A DNA stretch of 64,000 nucleotides from DASQHW01 sp038238245 (lineage in GTDB: Bacteria > Actinomycetota > Acidimicrobiia > IMCC26256 > PALSA-610). The position numbers and the translations under genes were made by a program. The stretch's first letter is position 1, and each line of letters opens with the position of its first letter. The DNA is taken from the NCBI GenBank assembly GCA_038238245.1, contig JBBRXX010000015.1, forward strand, positions 41,456-105,455. The letters run 5' to 3'. This document shows positions 24,326 to 32,941 of the stretch, piece by piece. A model generated the notes under the pieces. It had not been told where the DNA came from, searched no databases, and saw nothing but the letters and a program-made list of their open reading frames with translations.

Positions 24326-25183
24326 TCAGACCGCCGGGGGGCCGAAGAGCGGAGCGATGATGTCGAGCGCACCGGATGCCAGTGTCGCGTCACCGGTGAT
24401 CGTCAGGCGCCCGACGACCTCGTCGTGCGCGATTCCGCGTGAAAGCATTGCGACGGCATCGCTGGGCGAGACGGAAATCCGTGCAGTCGCCGTTCGATCT
24501 GCGCTCCCCTCGAGCACCGCCCAACGATCCGTTTCGCGCTCCACGGTCCAGGCGCCGACCGTGCCGAAGTCGAGGGCAATGGCTGCACCCGCGGTGGGTT
24601 CGTAGTTCCGCATCCACGCCGCCAGCACGTGCACGATGACCCGCGCGGCCGAGGTGGTCAGCTCACCGCCAAGCTCCGGTGCGCCCACCGCGCGGCGAAT
24701 CTGCGACTGGTGGGTAAACCGCTCGACGTACTCACGAGCGATCACCTGCCAATACGGTGACGGCTCCGTCTCGGCGAAGAACCCGACCGGCTCACGGGAC
24801 GTGGTCTCGAGATCGACATTGCAGTAGAAGGTTTCGCTCCAGTCGCCGACGAGACCAAGCATCTCGATCACCAACTCATTGCTCAAGAAGCGCGCGGCGG
24901 TGACCCACTGCTCGTTGAATCCGTCGAGCAGGGAACGGAAACTCATCCCGGGGTGATCAATCGCGAACAAGGTGAGACTGTCGATGGATGCGTCTCGCTG
25001 GCGCGTCAACAGCGACAAGTCGTCGCCGAGAATGTGCAGCGCGATCCCTTTGACGTTCCACGCCGGGCATTCGGTCGACCGTTCCCAGTCCTCAGCCGAC
25101 ATGGCACGGAGCAGCTCGAGCAATGCCGTCCGCTCCGGCCGCAGCAACGGAGTCATATCGACAGAAGGGGCGCTCACAGACAT
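24326..25183 (-). CDS. Maleylpyruvate isomerase-like (MDMPI_N/DinB) family protein
   Basis: The 285-aa protein has the N-terminal MDMPI/DinB bundle (LLELLRAMSAEDWERSTECP, WNVKGIALHILGDDLSLLTR). The H of ALHILGDD is one metal ligand; later WQVIAREYVERFTHQSQI supplies another. The C-terminal half has an SCP2-like beta region (TARISVSPSDAVAMLSRG). Such proteins are mycothiol-dependent transferases or isomerases in actinobacteria. ATG codons at 25183 and 25156 are both possible starts. Confidence 0.8.
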   Translation of the reverse strand: MSVSAPSVDMTPLLRPERTALLELLRAMSAEDWERSTECPAWNVKGIALHILGDDLSLLTRQRDASIDSLTLFAIDHPGMSFRSLLDGFNEQWVTAARFLSNELVIEMLGLVGDWSETFYCNVDLETTSREPVGFFAETEPSPYWQVIAREYVERFTHQSQIRRAVGAPELGGELTTSAARVIVHVLAAWMRNYEPTAGAAIALDFGTVGAWTVERETDRWAVLEGSADRTATARISVSPSDAVAMLSRGIAHDEVVGRLTITGDATLASGALDIIAPLFGPPAV

Positions 25184-25241
25184 CGAGGCGAACCATAACG
25201 GTTGGCAGAGCGACAAGAACGGGCGCACCTGTGCCAAGAAT

Positions 25242-26300
25242 TCACGCGGCGACGTCAGCCTTGACCTCGAGCACGATGTTGAAGGGCGTTTCGGCCACTC
25301 GCCGCATCGTCGTGAATCCTGCACTGATGACGATGTCCCGGAGTCGAGCCTCGCCGGCCTGTGCACCGAGCGCGGCGCCGACCTCCTGGGACAACGAGCT
25401 GGGCGTGCAGAGCAGGGTCGAAAAGCCGTAGTAGGCGGCGCCGACCGGGTTGAGGTTGTCGGCGACGTCGTCATTGGCGAATGGCTCGATCAGCATGAGC
25501 GTTCCGCCGGGTGCGAGGTGGTCCCGGACGTGCGCGCAGGCGCCGGTCGGGTCACCCATGTCGTGCAAGCAGTCGAAGAAGCACACCAGGTCGTACGTCC
25601 CGGAGAAGGTCGTGGCCGACGCGACCTCGAAGCGCACTCGATCAGCCAGTCCGGCGCCGATCGCGCGCTGGCGGGCGGCGACGATCGAGCCTTCGTGGGC
25701 GTCGAAGCCGACCACAGTCGACGCGGGATACGTCTCGGCGAGCAACAGCGTCGACGCGCCGTGGCCGCAACCCACGTCCGCGATCCGCGCGCCGGCGGCG
25801 AGTTTGGCTTCGACGCCATCGAGCGCGGGGATCCACGTGCCGGCCAGGTGGTTGACGTAGCCGGGCCGAAAGAATCGTTCGCAACCGCCGAGGACGTGGT
25901 CGTCGTGGGCGCCCCACGCGAAACCGTCGCCCGTTCGAAACCGCTCGGTGATCGTGTCGGTGGCGTAGACCGAACCGACCGCGATCTCGAACGCGCCGAT
26001 CACGCAGGCCGCGCTCGTCTCATCCGTGAGAGGTACCGCGTGCTCGTCGGGTAGCGAGAACCGGCCGTCACCGTCGTACGACACATATCCGCGTGCAGCC
26101 TGTGCGCTCAACCACTCGCGCACATACCGCTCCGCGGTACCGGTGCGATCCGCGAGCTCTGCCGGCGTGAGTGCTCCGGCCCCGGCCATCGACCGGTAGA
26201 GACCGAGCTTGTCGCCGATCACCACCATCGCTCCGCCGAGTACCGCGCCGACGTCGCTGACGGCCTTGTTCACGAACTCCATCATCTTTGCATCATCCAT
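25242..26300 (-). CDS. SAM-dependent methyltransferase with N-terminal winged-helix domain
   Basis: The 352-aa protein has a winged-helix dimerisation-like N-terminus (LYRSMAGAGALTPAELADRT, then AERYVREWLSAQAARGYV), as in plant-type O-methyltransferases and the Rv2258c-like group. A class I methyltransferase domain follows, with motif I IADVGCGHGASTLLLAE and acidic motif II VVGFDAHEGSI. Later motifs are LVCFFDCLHDMGDP and LAPGGTLMLIEP. The ATG at 26300 has a GGAGG site 8 nt upstream; an upstream in-frame GTG at 26315 falls inside that site and is rejected. The substrate is unknown. Confidence 0.88.
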   Translation of the reverse strand: MDDAKMMEFVNKAVSDVGAVLGGAMVVIGDKLGLYRSMAGAGALTPAELADRTGTAERYVREWLSAQAARGYVSYDGDGRFSLPDEHAVPLTDETSAACVIGAFEIAVGSVYATDTITERFRTGDGFAWGAHDDHVLGGCERFFRPGYVNHLAGTWIPALDGVEAKLAAGARIADVGCGHGASTLLLAETYPASTVVGFDAHEGSIVAARQRAIGAGLADRVRFEVASATTFSGTYDLVCFFDCLHDMGDPTGACAHVRDHLAPGGTLMLIEPFANDDVADNLNPVGAAYYGFSTLLCTPSSLSQEVGAALGAQAGEARLRDIVISAGFTTMRRVAETPFNIVLEVKADVAA

Positions 26301-26382
26301 TTCGACGACCTCCACGATCCGGGATGTTCGTCGAACGTACGGATCGGGTGCCCGCGCTACCTCCGTATAGGTACGGGAGTTT

Positions 26383-27438
26383 TCACGAAATCCCGAACTC
26401 GGCGGCGCGCCGAATCAGCTCGGTCTTCGCACTGACGCCGAGCTTGGCGTAGATGCTCACCAGGTGGGTCTCGACCGTGCGCTTGCTCATGAAGAGGTGA
26501 TCGGCGATCGCCTGCGCCGTCTCGCCTCGTGAGGCAAGGACCACCACCTCACGCTCGCGGCGGCTCAACGCGTCGACGCCGATGTTTGTCCGTCGTCTTG
26601 GCCGGCTCTTCTGACCGGTCAGGAAGACCTCGATCTCATCCGCAATCGCATCAACGTCGCCGAGCCAGGGGCGGTGCTCCGATCCAGGCAGCTCGACGTA
26701 CGTCGCGTTCGGAATGTGTTGCGCGAGGTACTGCGCATGTCCGACATCGATCCAGGAGTCGCCCGCCCGGTGCAGGATCAAGGTCGGGACGTTGATGTTC
26801 GGGAGCATCTCGCGTATGTCCAGCCGCATGTTCATGCGGATCACGTTCTGGGCCATCGCCGGGCTCGCAGCCATGCGCAGGTAGCGCGCCCACCACTTGC
26901 GATGTCGCTCGTCGTCGAAGGCATTCGACTGTCCGCCGTCCCACCACTCACCCGACGCCCACGCCCGCTCCATTCCGTTGATCACCTCCTCGAGCTGCTC
27001 CGCGGTCGGGCCGTACGGATAGTCAGGTCCCGCCAGCCGGCGGGCCCAGGAGCCGTAGAGCACCACGGCATGCGTGCGCTCCGGATGCGATTCCCCGAAC
27101 AACAGGCTGAGCGTGCCTCCCTCCGAGATGCCGAAGATCGCGGCGCGGGTCGAGCCGACGGCATCCATGACGGCGCCGATGTCCTCCATCCGCTCGTCGA
27201 TCGACGGTGGGCTCGCGACGGGGTCGGACATGCCTGTCCCCCGCTTGTCGAACACGATCAGCCGGGCGAACGAAGCGAGCCGGGTCAGGAATCGGGCCAG
27301 CCGCGGCTCTTCCCACGCGACCTCGACATGGGAAACGAACCCGGGCACGAGCACGAGATCGATCGCGCCCTCACCGACGACCTGATACGCGACGCTGACG
27401 GGACCGCTTCTGGCGTAGCGCGTCTCCGGCTGCAGCAT
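26383..27438 (-). CDS. Alpha/beta hydrolase fused to a LuxR-type HTH
   Basis: Residues 1-275 form an alpha/beta hydrolase with oxyanion loop GFVSHVE, D-K-R-G-T-G-M-S, nucleophile S105 in GISEG, and the catalytic His in SEHRPW near residue 257. Residues 285-351 form a LuxR helix-turn-helix (ALSRREREVVVLASRGETAQ, AIADHLFMSKRTVETHL). The hydrolase domain opens with MLQPETRYARSGPVSVAYQV, an N-terminus shared with hydrolase-cyclase fusions such as the one at 42.4-43.7 kb. This suggests a one-component regulator that senses or turns over a small molecule, an inference from domain layout. Confidence 0.88.
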   Translation of the reverse strand: MLQPETRYARSGPVSVAYQVVGEGAIDLVLVPGFVSHVEVAWEEPRLARFLTRLASFARLIVFDKRGTGMSDPVASPPSIDERMEDIGAVMDAVGSTRAAIFGISEGGTLSLLFGESHPERTHAVVLYGSWARRLAGPDYPYGPTAEQLEEVINGMERAWASGEWWDGGQSNAFDDERHRKWWARYLRMAASPAMAQNVIRMNMRLDIREMLPNINVPTLILHRAGDSWIDVGHAQYLAQHIPNATYVELPGSEHRPWLGDVDAIADEIEVFLTGQKSRPRRRTNIGVDALSRREREVVVLASRGETAQAIADHLFMSKRTVETHLVSIYAKLGVSAKTELIRRAAEFGIS

Positions 27439-27775
27439 GCGCTCTACGCGCCGACCACGACGACCATCCGCCAGTTGCCCGCGGTGGCCCGTTCGAGATC
27501 CGTCCGCTCTACATCGACGACGACGTAGGCCGCCACGAGCGCGATCCTACGACCGTACGTCGGCGTCAGCTCTGCGCCGGCGCGCCACACGCCAGACGAG
27601 AAGCTCGCCTTCCGTCACAACGCCATCTTCGCTCAAGGCAACAGGGCACTGGCCAAGGCGATCGTTTCCCAGGACGTCGCTACAACGCGTTGCGGCACTG
27701 CTTGCGGGCGCGGTGCTCATCTCGTCGGGACGCTCCTGCTCATCAGCTTCCAACCGATCGCCGCGCGATGAGTGA
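27439..27775. other. 337-bp gap, no convincing gene
   Basis: No start or domain is supported. Near 27685-27770, two plus-strand frames together read like one membrane segment with a frameshift (VAALLAGAVLI then TLLLISFQPIAAR). This may be the end of a decayed membrane protein gene, but it is too short to identify. Confidence 0.3.
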
Positions 27776-28747
27776 TCAGGTCGATTCCGCCGCGGATCGC
27801 ACTGGCGACGACGGGCGGTTCGGTCTGACGTACAACACTCGGCCCGCTTGCAGGTCGAGCCGGTCGGCGACGTCGCGGGTGGTCTGCGCCCACACGTCAC
27901 GACCGTCGACGAGCAGCTCGACACGGACTTCGAAGCCGAGCCGCACGACGCGTGACACTGTTGCTTCGCTCGTGTCGGGCCCCGGGGTCGACGACAGCTC
28001 GAGATCGTGCGGACGCACCAACGCGCCCGAGAGATTGGTGACCGGTCCGAGGAAGCTCATCACGAACTCGTTGGCGGGGTGGTCGTAGAGCGCGTCGGGG
28101 GTGCCGACCTGTTCGAGACGGCCGGCCGAGATGATCGCGATCGTGTCGGCGACCTCCATCGCTTCTTCCTGATCGTGCGTCACGAACACGGTGGTGACGT
28201 GCACCTCGTCGTGCAGTCGCCGGAGCCACACGCGTAGCTCCTTGCGCACCTGTGCGTCGAGCGCGCCGAACGGCTCGTCGAGGAGCAGCACTTCCGGTTG
28301 CACCGCGAGCGCCCGAGCCAACGCCATGCGTTGACGCTGTCCACCGGACAGTTCGGACGGCAGTCGGTCGGCGAACTTCTCGATGTGCACGAGCTCCAGC
28401 AGCTCGTTGACCTTCTGGCGCACCTCGGCCTTCGGACGCTTGCGGATCTCGAGACCGAACGCGACGTTCTTGAAGACCGTCATGTGCTTGAACGCGGCGT
28501 AGTGCTGGAAGACGAACCCGACGTTGCGCCGCTGCGGTGGCAACGATGTGGCGTCCGAGCCCGCGATCTCGACCGAGCCGGTGTCCGGCTTCTCGAGTCC
28601 GGCGATGATGCGGAGCAATGTGGATTTGCCGCCGCCACTCGGCCCGAGGAGTGCCGTGAGGTCGCCGCTCGGAATCTCGAGTGAGACATCATCGAGCGCG
28701 ACGAACTCGCCGAACCGCTTCGACACGCCCCGCACACTGATGCCCAT
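27776..28747 (-). CDS. cysA: Sulfate/thiosulfate ABC transporter, ATP-binding subunit
   Basis: The 323-aa ATPase has Walker A GPSGGGKST, the signature LSGGQRQRMALARAL, Walker B VLLLDEPFGALDA and a switch His in VFVTHDQEEAMEVAD. The C-terminal regulatory region contains NLSGALVRPHDLEL and further TOBE-like strands, as in CysA. The ATG at 28747 is 2 bp after the stop of cysW. It energises uptake of sulfate or thiosulfate through CysT/CysW. Confidence 0.93.
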   Translation of the reverse strand: MGISVRGVSKRFGEFVALDDVSLEIPSGDLTALLGPSGGGKSTLLRIIAGLEKPDTGSVEIAGSDATSLPPQRRNVGFVFQHYAAFKHMTVFKNVAFGLEIRKRPKAEVRQKVNELLELVHIEKFADRLPSELSGGQRQRMALARALAVQPEVLLLDEPFGALDAQVRKELRVWLRRLHDEVHVTTVFVTHDQEEAMEVADTIAIISAGRLEQVGTPDALYDHPANEFVMSFLGPVTNLSGALVRPHDLELSSTPGPDTSEATVSRVVRLGFEVRVELLVDGRDVWAQTTRDVADRLDLQAGRVLYVRPNRPSSPVRSAAEST

Positions 28748-28749
28748 CG

Positions 28750-29538
28750 CTAGCTGTGCTCCTTCGGCCGGATCACGTTGATCACGATGAGCGCGAGGAT
28801 CGCGATCACCGCGAGCACGAATGCCGCGGAGTACGCGCCGACCGGATCGAAGTTCTGGAACTCCTGCTGGACGTACAGCGTAAGCGTTTGTGTCTTGCCG
28901 ACCAACCCGCCGGAGACGACCGCGACCGCACCGAACTCGCCGAGCGACCGCGCGAGCGTGAGGACGATGCCGTACGCGAGAGCCCACCTGATCGCGGGCA
29001 GCGTGACGCGTCGAAAGGTTTGCAACCCCGAGGCACCCAAGGTCCAGGCTGCCTGCTCCTGGTCGGTGCCGATCTCCTGGAGCACGGGAACGAGCTCGCG
29101 CACCAGCAACGGGAGCGAGACGAAGATCGTCGCGAGGACCATGCCGGGCATCGAGAAGATCACCTTGATGCCGTGGCTGTCGAGGAATCGGCCGATCGGC
29201 TCGAAACGTCCGTAGACCAGGATCAGGGCCAAGCCGACGACGACCGGGGAGACCGCGAGCGGGAGGTCGATGAGGGCGTTCAAGGCGCCGCGTCCGAAGA
29301 AGTTGTGGCGCGCGATGAGCATCGCGGCGACCAGGCCGAAGACGCCGTTGCCGATGACCGCAAAGAGCGCGACTTCGACGGTGACGAGAAAGGCATGCGT
29401 CGCGTTGGGCGCGGTGATTGCGTCCCAGAAGGGGCCGAAGCCGTGCTGGAACGTGCGGGAGAACACGATCCCGACGGGAACGACGAGCAACGCCAGCAGG
29501 TAGACGAGCGCGATCACGCGCCCCAGCCACTTACCCAC
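28750..29538 (-). CDS. cysW: Sulfate ABC transporter permease CysW
   Basis: The 262-aa inner-membrane permease has six predicted helices and the EAA loop EQAAWTLGASGLQTFRRVTL that docks on CysA. Conserved CysW features are RSLGEFGAVAVVSGG and SAAFVLAVIAILALI. It forms a heterodimer with CysT. Its 5' end overlaps the cysT stop by 8 bp. Confidence 0.93.
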   Translation of the reverse strand: MGKWLGRVIALVYLLALLVVPVGIVFSRTFQHGFGPFWDAITAPNATHAFLVTVEVALFAVIGNGVFGLVAAMLIARHNFFGRGALNALIDLPLAVSPVVVGLALILVYGRFEPIGRFLDSHGIKVIFSMPGMVLATIFVSLPLLVRELVPVLQEIGTDQEQAAWTLGASGLQTFRRVTLPAIRWALAYGIVLTLARSLGEFGAVAVVSGGLVGKTQTLTLYVQQEFQNFDPVGAYSAAFVLAVIAILALIVINVIRPKEHS

Positions 29539-30376
29539 GGCGCGTCGCCCAGCGCTGCACGAATGTGAACGCGACCAGCACGACGAGCGCCAACATGAGA
29601 AGGACCGTCGACAGCGCCGCCGCGCCGGTCGCGTTGTCGCTTTCGATCTGCCCGAAGATGTGCACGGCGGCGACCTCGGTCTTGAACGGCAGGTTGCCCG
29701 AGATCAACACGGTGCTGCCGAATTCACTGATCGCCCGCGCGAACGACAGCGCCGTACCCGCCAGGATCGCCGGCGTGAGATTCGGGAGGACGACTCGGCG
29801 GAACGTCGTCATGGAGCTCGCCCCGAGTGACGACGCGGCCTCTTCCATCTCCCGGTCGAGCTCCATCAACACCGGCTGCACCGACCGGACGACGAACGGA
29901 AGTGTGACGAACAGCAGAGCCAGCACCACCGCAGTACGGGTGTACGCCAGGTTCACATGGATCGGGCTGTTCGGTCCGTACAGCGAGAGGAGCACCAGCC
30001 CGGCAACGATGGTGGGCAACGCGAACGGAAGATCGATCAACGCGTCGATCACACGGATGCCCGGGAAGCGGTCGCGGACGAGGATCCATGCGATGAGCGT
30101 GCCCATGACCGCGTTGACCGCCGACACCAGCAACGATGCAACGATCGTCAAGCGCAGCGCGGCGAGACCCTGCGGCGCGGTGACCTGGTCCCAGAAGGCG
30201 CTCAGACCATCGTGGTTCGCACGGAACACGACCGCGCCGAGCGGCAACAGCACGATGAGGCTGAGATAGATCATGACGAAGCCCATCCCCAGCGTGAAGC
30301 CGGAGATGGGCCGGGGCACCGACCGGGGTGTTGCCGGTCGGTGCCCGAGTGCCAGGTCGGAATCGAGTTGCATCAC
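29531..30376 (-). CDS. cysT: Sulfate ABC transporter permease CysT (CysU)
   Basis: The 281-aa permease has the EAA loop MEEAASSLGASSMTTFRRV, followed by LSFARAISEFGSTVLISGN, characteristic of CysT/CysU. The first 27 residues are hydrophilic and cytoplasmic. Six hydrophobic segments follow. The start overlaps the stop of the binding-protein gene (ATGA at 30373-30376). Confidence 0.93.
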   Translation of the reverse strand: MMQLDSDLALGHRPATPRSVPRPISGFTLGMGFVMIYLSLIVLLPLGAVVFRANHDGLSAFWDQVTAPQGLAALRLTIVASLLVSAVNAVMGTLIAWILVRDRFPGIRVIDALIDLPFALPTIVAGLVLLSLYGPNSPIHVNLAYTRTAVVLALLFVTLPFVVRSVQPVLMELDREMEEAASSLGASSMTTFRRVVLPNLTPAILAGTALSFARAISEFGSTVLISGNLPFKTEVAAVHIFGQIESDNATGAAALSTVLLMLALVVLVAFTFVQRWATRRG

Positions 30377-31392
30377 TTCGACGTCGAGACGCCGATGCCT
30401 TTCTCCACCTTCGCCATGATGCCGTTGTCGGGATCGAAGAACTTCGTGGAGACCTCGGGCCAGCCGCCGAGATCGGCGATCGTGAACAGCGTGCTCGGCG
30501 TCTTGAACTCATCCGGCTTGGCGACGCCGTTGATAACGGGCCGGTAGCCCTTGTCGGCGAAGATTCGCTGCGCCGCCGGTGTGTACAAGAAGTCGAGGAA
30601 TGCCTTCGCCTCCGTCGGGTGCTTGGTGGTCTTCGTCACCGCGGCCGGCATCTCGATGAGCAGCGTCTGGTCGGGAACGACATAGTCGATCGCCTGCCCG
30701 TTCTGCTGCGCGAAGATCGCCTCGTTCTCGTAGGCGAGCATCACGTCACCCTTGCCGCCGGTGAACGTCTGGAGCGCTTTGCGCGCGCTGTCGTCCTGCA
30801 CCGGAACGTTCTTGAAGAGCTTGTTGAGGTAATCCGTCGCCTCGGCTTCTGTCTTGCCCTGCTTCAGCTGTGCGCCGTAAGCGGCCATGACGTTCCAACG
30901 CGCGCCGCCCGAAGTGAACGGGTTGGGCGTGATCACCTCGACGCCGGGCTTGATCAAGTCGTCCCACGTCCGGATGTTCTTCGGATTGCCCTTGCGCACC
31001 GCGAAGGCGACGACCGAGTTCGTGAGGATGCCCTTCGTCGCATTGGCATTCCAGTTGGCGTCGATGATGTCGTCCTTCACCAGACGCGTCAGGTCCGACT
31101 CGAGCGAGTAGTTCACGACGTCCGCTGCGAGACCGTTCTCGACCGCGCGACTCTGGTCGCCCGAGGCGCCGTAGGACTCCTGGAACTTCACGTTCTTGCC
31201 CTGCGGGGTCTTCTGGAACTCCTTGATGATTGCGTCGAGGGCAGTCTGCGGTGTCGAGTACGCCACCAGCGACAACGTCACGCTCGAACCCGAACCACTC
31301 TTCGAGCTGCTCCCACACGCGGCGAGCGACAACGCCAGCGAGACGATGAGCACGACCGGAACGAACAAGCGTCCTCGCAGTCGAGTCTTCAC
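30373..31392 (-). CDS. sbp: Sulfate-binding lipoprotein of the ABC importer
   Basis: The 339-aa protein has a lipoprotein signal with lipobox LAAC (Cys near 26) and a Gly/Ser linker. A periplasmic-binding fold follows, with family motifs SYGASGDQSRAVENGLAADV, PNPFTSGGARWNVMAAYG and GKGDVMLAYENEAIFAQQ. These line the sulfate pocket in Sbp/CysP proteins. The GTG at 31392 has an AGGAGG ribosome site 8 nt upstream. It is the first gene of sbp-cysT-cysW-cysA and faces the Rrf2-type regulator gene. Confidence 0.94.
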   Translation of the reverse strand: MKTRLRGRLFVPVVLIVSLALSLAACGSSSKSGSGSSVTLSLVAYSTPQTALDAIIKEFQKTPQGKNVKFQESYGASGDQSRAVENGLAADVVNYSLESDLTRLVKDDIIDANWNANATKGILTNSVVAFAVRKGNPKNIRTWDDLIKPGVEVITPNPFTSGGARWNVMAAYGAQLKQGKTEAEATDYLNKLFKNVPVQDDSARKALQTFTGGKGDVMLAYENEAIFAQQNGQAIDYVVPDQTLLIEMPAAVTKTTKHPTEAKAFLDFLYTPAAQRIFADKGYRPVINGVAKPDEFKTPSTLFTIADLGGWPEVSTKFFDPDNGIMAKVEKGIGVSTSK

Positions 31393-31411
31393 TATGGTCC
31401 TCCTCGCGAAT

Positions 31412-31440
31412 CCCTACTAAAATAACTGACAATGTAGGGT
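31412..31440. promoter_or_regulatory. Rrf2-type operator between sbp and the regulator
   Basis: A perfect inverted repeat CCCTAC (31412-31417) / GTAGGG (31434-31439) encloses a 16-bp AT-rich centre in the 83-bp divergent region. The right arm merges with TAGGGT (31435-31440), a plausible -10 for the regulator gene. This layout suggests autorepression and control of sulfate uptake. Confidence 0.6.
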
Positions 31441-31475
31441 ATTGAATGCGGGCGGTCAAATCCGGGAGAAGTGAC

Positions 31476-31862
31476 GTGCGGTTGCCCGTGAAGAGCGACT
31501 ACGCAGTACGCGCGGCGATCGCGATGGCGCGGGCCTGGCCCGACGAGCGTGTCACCGGGGAGGAGCTTTCGGTGGCGACGTCCCTCCCGCGCAAATTCCT
31601 GGAAACCGTCCTCGGAGAGCTGGGCCGGGCCGGCCTCGTACAGGGCAGACGCGGATACCGGGGCGGGTACGCGCTCACCCGGCATCCGGAAACGATCACG
31701 ATCGCGGAGCTGCTTCTCGCGGTCGATTGTCCGCTGCTCGCCGGACCCGGCGGGTGGGAAGGGAGTCCGATCGCGCCGCTCTGGTCCACGGTCGAACGAC
31801 AAACGCGCGAGCTGCTGGCCGGCTTCTCTCTCGCCGAGCTCGCGGACCTGGACGATCAGTAG
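31476..31862 (+). CDS. Rrf2-family transcriptional regulator (sulfur-type)
   Basis: The 128-aa protein has the Rrf2 winged helix: RLPVKSDYAVRAAIAMARA, then VTGEELSVATSLPRKFLETV and LVQGRRGYRGGYALTRHPE. Only one Cys is present, so it cannot hold the Fe-S cluster of IscR. It resembles the cluster-free CymR-type sulfur regulators. The GTG at 31476 has GGGAGAA 6 nt upstream. The in-frame ATG at 31446 sits only 5 nt after the likely -10 and is unlikely to be used. Divergent placement beside the sulfate importer supports sulfur-dependent control. Confidence 0.85.
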   Translation: MRLPVKSDYAVRAAIAMARAWPDERVTGEELSVATSLPRKFLETVLGELGRAGLVQGRRGYRGGYALTRHPETITIAELLLAVDCPLLAGPGGWEGSPIAPLWSTVERQTRELLAGFSLAELADLDDQ

Positions 31863-31947
31863 CGGAGAGATCGACCACGACCTCGTGCGCCCGTCATCAC
31901 GAGCTCTTCATATTCTTCACATCGACCGCTCACGTTCGCGACGCACC

Positions 31948-32175
31948 GTGAGCGTTGGGGGATCGACCTGGATCATCCGCTGCCTTCTTGTGGCGCTCAC
32001 CGCGGCCCTGTCCGTCGCGCTCATTCTGCGCGGAAGCGTCGTGATCGGCGTGCTCCTCGCCGTGCTCGCCTGTACGCGCGTCGCGCTGCCGGTCGTGATG
32101 CGGCGTCGGCGCAAGGACCTCCGCCGGCGGTTCGCGCAGAGAATGGACGCCCGCCGGCAACGCGCGCTGCCGTAG
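31948..32175 (+). CDS. Small membrane protein of unknown function
   Basis: A 75-aa frame with GTG start encodes two hydrophobic helices, IIRCLLVALTAALSVALIL and VVIGVLLAVLACTRVALPVV. A strongly basic tail (RRRRKDLRRRFAQRMDARRQ) would be cytoplasmic. It lies between the Rrf2 gene and tadA on the same strand. No family is recognised, and the start is uncertain. Confidence 0.5.
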   Translation: MSVGGSTWIIRCLLVALTAALSVALILRGSVVIGVLLAVLACTRVALPVVMRRRRKDLRRRFAQRMDARRQRALP

Positions 32176-32210
32176 TCCCACCGGCTCACTGGACGCCGTG
32201 TGCAACTCGT

Positions 32211-32216
32211 TAGTGT
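32211..32216 (+). promoter_or_regulatory. -10 hexamer TAGTGT of tadA
   Basis: TAGTGT is 6 nt before the GTG at 32223, giving a leaderless message. Confidence 0.5.
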
Positions 32217-32222
32217 CGTGAC

Positions 32223-32702
32223 GTGCGCGACGAGGTCGGCTGGATGCGTGAGGCGCTCGCCGAGGCGCGCCGCGCGCCGGAACACGACGACGTACCGATC
32301 GGCGCGATCGTCGTCGAGCTGTCGACCGGTGTGGTCGTGGCCCGCGCGCACAACACACGCGAGCGGGATCACGATCCGACCGCGCACGCCGAGCTCGTCG
32401 CGCTACGCCAAGCATCAGCGGCGGCGGGCGCCTGGAGGCTCGGCGACCACGCGCTCGTCGTCACGCTCGAACCCTGCCCGATGTGCGCCGGCGCGATCTG
32501 GGCGGCGCGGCTCCCGCTGCTGGTGTTCGGCGCGGCGGATCCGAAGGCAGGCGCCGCGGGCAGTCTCTACAACCTCGCCGCCGATCGCCGCCTCAACCAC
32601 GAGACCGAGATCGTGCCGGGCGTGCTCGCCGGCGAAACCGGCGCGCTCCTCACCGACTTCTTCCGCCGGCGGCGAGGAAAGGGATCAACGCCCGGCACGT
32701 AG
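32223..32702 (+). CDS. tadA: tRNA-specific adenosine deaminase
   Basis: The 159-aa deaminase has the catalytic HAE (H55, E57 in DPTAHAELVA) and the second zinc motif PCPMC (C85, C88). The conserved FGAADPKAGAAGSLYNL region follows. It converts A34 to inosine in tRNA-Arg(ACG). It precedes tRNA-Ser(CGA) by 48 bp. Confidence 0.95.
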   Translation: MRDEVGWMREALAEARRAPEHDDVPIGAIVVELSTGVVVARAHNTRERDHDPTAHAELVALRQASAAAGAWRLGDHALVVTLEPCPMCAGAIWAARLPLLVFGAADPKAGAAGSLYNLAADRRLNHETEIVPGVLAGETGALLTDFFRRRRGKGSTPGT

Positions 32703-32750
32703 CGCGCGAGCGGGAATGGGGGCTGATCCCATCCCGTATCATCTCGCCCC

Positions 32751-32835
32751 GGAGGGATGCGAGAGCGGCCGAATCGGATGGTCTCGAAAACCATTGTGGC
32801 GCAAGTCACCGTGGGTTCAAATCCCACTCCCTCCG
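32751..32835 (+). tRNA. tRNA-Ser(CGA), integration site of the element
   Basis: The 85-nt cloverleaf has acceptor stem GGAGGGA/TCCCTCC and anticodon stem ATGGT/ACCAT with loop CTCGAAA, giving anticodon CGA for codon TCG. It has a long variable arm and a GTTCAAATC T-loop; discriminator G, CCA not encoded. Its 3' part from the anticodon loop onward is repeated exactly at 39763-39817. The gene remains intact after integration. Confidence 0.96.
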
Positions 32836-32836
32836 C
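32782..32836 (+). repeat. attL core: 55-bp direct repeat at the 3' part of tRNA-Ser
   Basis: The repeat starts at TCTCGAAAA in the anticodon loop, runs through the end of the tRNA and 1 bp beyond it, and is identical to 39763-39817. Similarity resumes 13 bp past the core: the 15-mer GGTCAGAGGCAGAAT at 32849-32863 recurs at the same offset on the right side. Confidence 0.95.
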
Positions 32837-32903
32837 CATAAACGGGCAGGTCAGAGGCAGAATCTTGTTGATGCTGTCTCTGACCGCTCGTAGTCTCCCA
32901 GGG

Positions 32904-32927
32904 CTTGGCATGGTATTTGGCATGGAA
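32904..32927 (+). repeat. Putative left arm site (tandem TTGGCATGG)
   Basis: A 24-bp block containing two TTGGCATGG units 12 bp apart lies 68 bp inside the left att core. It recurs at 39636-39659 in the same orientation with 22 of 24 bases identical. Paired short repeats near each end are typical of integrase arm-binding or excisionase sites. Confidence 0.6.
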
Positions 32928-32941
32928 CTGGGAGATGAACG

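Noticed and set aside
27685..27772. Decayed membrane-protein gene after cysA
   Set aside because: One frameshifted hydrophobic segment is too little to identify a gene; recorded only as a gap note.
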